From the NCBI GenBank assembly GCA_002308475.1, contig DBVL01000039.1, positions 17,665 through 23,303 on the forward strand: a stretch of 5,639 bases of DNA, in the 5' to 3' direction. The notes beneath the pieces were generated by a model. That model saw nothing but the letters and a program-made list of their open reading frames with translations. It made no database searches and was not told where the DNA came from. Shown here piece after piece: positions 4,629 to 5,639 of the stretch (position 1 is the stretch's first letter; the number at the start of each line of letters is the position of its first letter). This stretch comes from Spirochaetales bacterium UBA1265 (lineage in GTDB: Bacteria; Spirochaetota; Spirochaetia; Sphaerochaetales; Sphaerochaetaceae). Made by a program: the position numbers and the translations under genes.

Positions 4629-5639
4629 GCATTCACTCCTTCGACTTTTTCTTCAAGATAGACTCCGTCTCCGCGCTTTTCATCATTTCCGGTTTCTTCC
4701 GTCAGATCATCTGATTCATCATAGATGTCTCCTACTAGTTCCTCCAGGATGTCTTCTGTTGTAACAATTCCCAGTGTGCCACCATAGGAATCCTTTATAA
4801 CTGCCATGGTAATCTTATGCTTTGACATGAGTGGGAGCAGTTCTGAGATTTCTGAATCCGGATTCGCATAATGCACCCTATCCATCAGGGCAGTAATGGA
4901 AGGAATCTTTCCGCTCTGAATATAGGCTTTCATGAAAGTTCTTATCTGAAGCACACCTACAATATTATCAATAGTACCTTTATATACCGGTATGCGGCTG
5001 TGGGTCTGTGATTTGAGGAAGTCCAGAATCTGTTCAGATGGCATATCAACATCTATACCCACTATTCTGACCCTCGGAGTAAGAATGTTCTCTGCTTTCA
5101 CGTCTCCGAACTGAATGGCTGAAGAAATGAGCTCACTCTGTTCTTCGTCCAGGGTACCTTCTTCTGTCATATCCTCAATTATTTCCTGAATCTCGTCCTC
5201 AGTGACTCCCTCGTCCTCTCCCTTCACGTGTTTGGCTGCAGCGTTTCCAAAGAATGCAAGGAACTTTGAGATTGGGCTCAGTATATCCATCATAAAGTGG
5301 ATGAGTGTGGCTGTGGCAAGAGTCATGGAATAGCTTTTCTTTTTACCTATGCTCTTCGGGAGCATGTCTCCAAGAAAGAAAGCTGCAATGGTTGTGAAAA
5401 CAGAACCTATGCTTACATATGAGATTCCCCAAACCTTTGTCACATAAACGGTGACTGTCGTTGCAGCTGCAATACTGCAGAGATTATGTAGTACAAGTAT
5501 TGTTGTTATGGCTGAATCAAAATGTTCCAGAATATCAAGAGCTGTCTCAGCTCGACTGTCGCCTTTATCTGCGGCTATTTTGATTTTTGTCTTTGAAACT
5601 GATGCCAGAGCTGTCTCGGCCAAGGAAAGAATTCCTGCC
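4625..5639 (-). CDS. CorC/CNNM-family paralog lacking the CorC_HlyC domain, 5' partial
   Basis: The frame is open to the right edge, so the real start lies outside. 337 residues are visible, and alignment with the downstream paralog suggests about 18 are missing. The codon at 5623 is TTG but is internal (GILSLAETALASVSK continues the DUF21 motif), so it should not be taken as a start. DUF21 covers visible residues 1-135, an acidic linker 139-180, CBS1 about 186-240 (HSRIPVYKGTIDNIVGVL) and CBS2 about 252-306 (IKDSYGGTLGIVTTEDILEELVGDI). The protein then ends after a charged tail of about 30 residues, with no CorC_HlyC domain. Membrane motifs are altered against the paralog: GSE to LAE, GNNLVN to LHNLCS, FGE to LGD. 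The stop overlaps the next start as ATGA. It is likely the partner or regulatory subunit of the downstream protein, though independent transport is possible. Confidence 0.88.
   Translation of the reverse strand, partial: AGILSLAETALASVSKTKIKIAADKGDSRAETALDILEHFDSAITTILVLHNLCSIAAATTVTVYVTKVWGISYVSIGSVFTTIAAFFLGDMLPKSIGKKKSYSMTLATATLIHFMMDILSPISKFLAFFGNAAAKHVKGEDEGVTEDEIQEIIEDMTEEGTLDEEQSELISSAIQFGDVKAENILTPRVRIVGIDVDMPSEQILDFLKSQTHSRIPVYKGTIDNIVGVLQIRTFMKAYIQSGKIPSITALMDRVHYANPDSEISELLPLMSKHKITMAVIKDSYGGTLGIVTTEDILEELVGDIYDESDDLTEETGNDEKRGDGVYLEEKVEGVNA
4636..4641 (-). promoter_or_regulatory. Shine-Dalgarno of the downstream CorC/CNNM gene, inside the upstream gene
   Basis: AAGGAG on the minus strand lies 7 nt before the ATG at 4628 and within the last codons of the upstream paralog. 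A strong SD next to an ATGA overlap favours reinitiation or coupled translation, keeping the two proteins near a fixed ratio. Confidence 0.75.

Noticed and set aside
5621..5623. TTG at 5623 as the start of the upstream CorC/CNNM gene
   Set aside because: The frame stays open to the window edge, and the preceding residues (AGILS) continue the DUF21 N-terminal motif, so the TTG is an internal leucine.

Overview
This 5.6 kb window looks like ordinary chromosomal DNA from a bacterium of moderate GC content, most likely a spirochaete of the Treponema type. That guess rests on three things: a partial gene whose N-terminus resembles spirochaetal DUF4912/Rho_N-like proteins, a Rex regulator of the variant seen in clostridia and spirochaetes, and a tandem pair of 'hemolysin' (CorC/CNNM) genes. 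It is inferred from remembered family patterns, not from a search. No rRNA, tRNA, CRISPR array, insertion sequence or phage gene is visible, and coding density is high.

Layout from left to right. Positions 1-204 (minus) hold the first 68 codons of a probable DUF4912-family protein that runs off the left edge. Upstream of it, 277-900 (minus) encodes the NAD(H)-sensing repressor Rex. The 72-bp gap between them holds a long inverted repeat that overlaps a candidate promoter and the downstream Shine-Dalgarno (SD) sequence. A 121-bp divergent intergenic region (901-1021) separates rex from a plus-strand Na+/Ca2+ exchanger-family gene (1022-1987). That gene converges with serC (2071-3156, minus), and two hairpins lie between them. 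Upstream of serC is a 182-bp AT-rich gap with a candidate promoter whose -10 box sits inside a perfect 16-bp palindrome. Positions 3339-4628 and 4625-5639 (minus) are two paralogous DUF21-CBS membrane proteins whose stop and start codons overlap as ATGA. The upstream paralog is cut by the right edge and lacks the C-terminal CorC_HlyC domain.

Functionally the window mixes divalent-cation transport (CaCA exchanger, CorC/CNNM pair), serine and vitamin B6 biosynthesis (SerC), and redox-responsive transcription (Rex). Only the DUF21-CBS pair is clearly an operon. I do not see a wholly new multi-gene system. The most interesting items are regulatory: the operator-like palindrome at serC, the inverted repeat that can mask an SD sequence downstream of rex, the apparently leaderless rex start, and the asymmetric CorC/CNNM pair.
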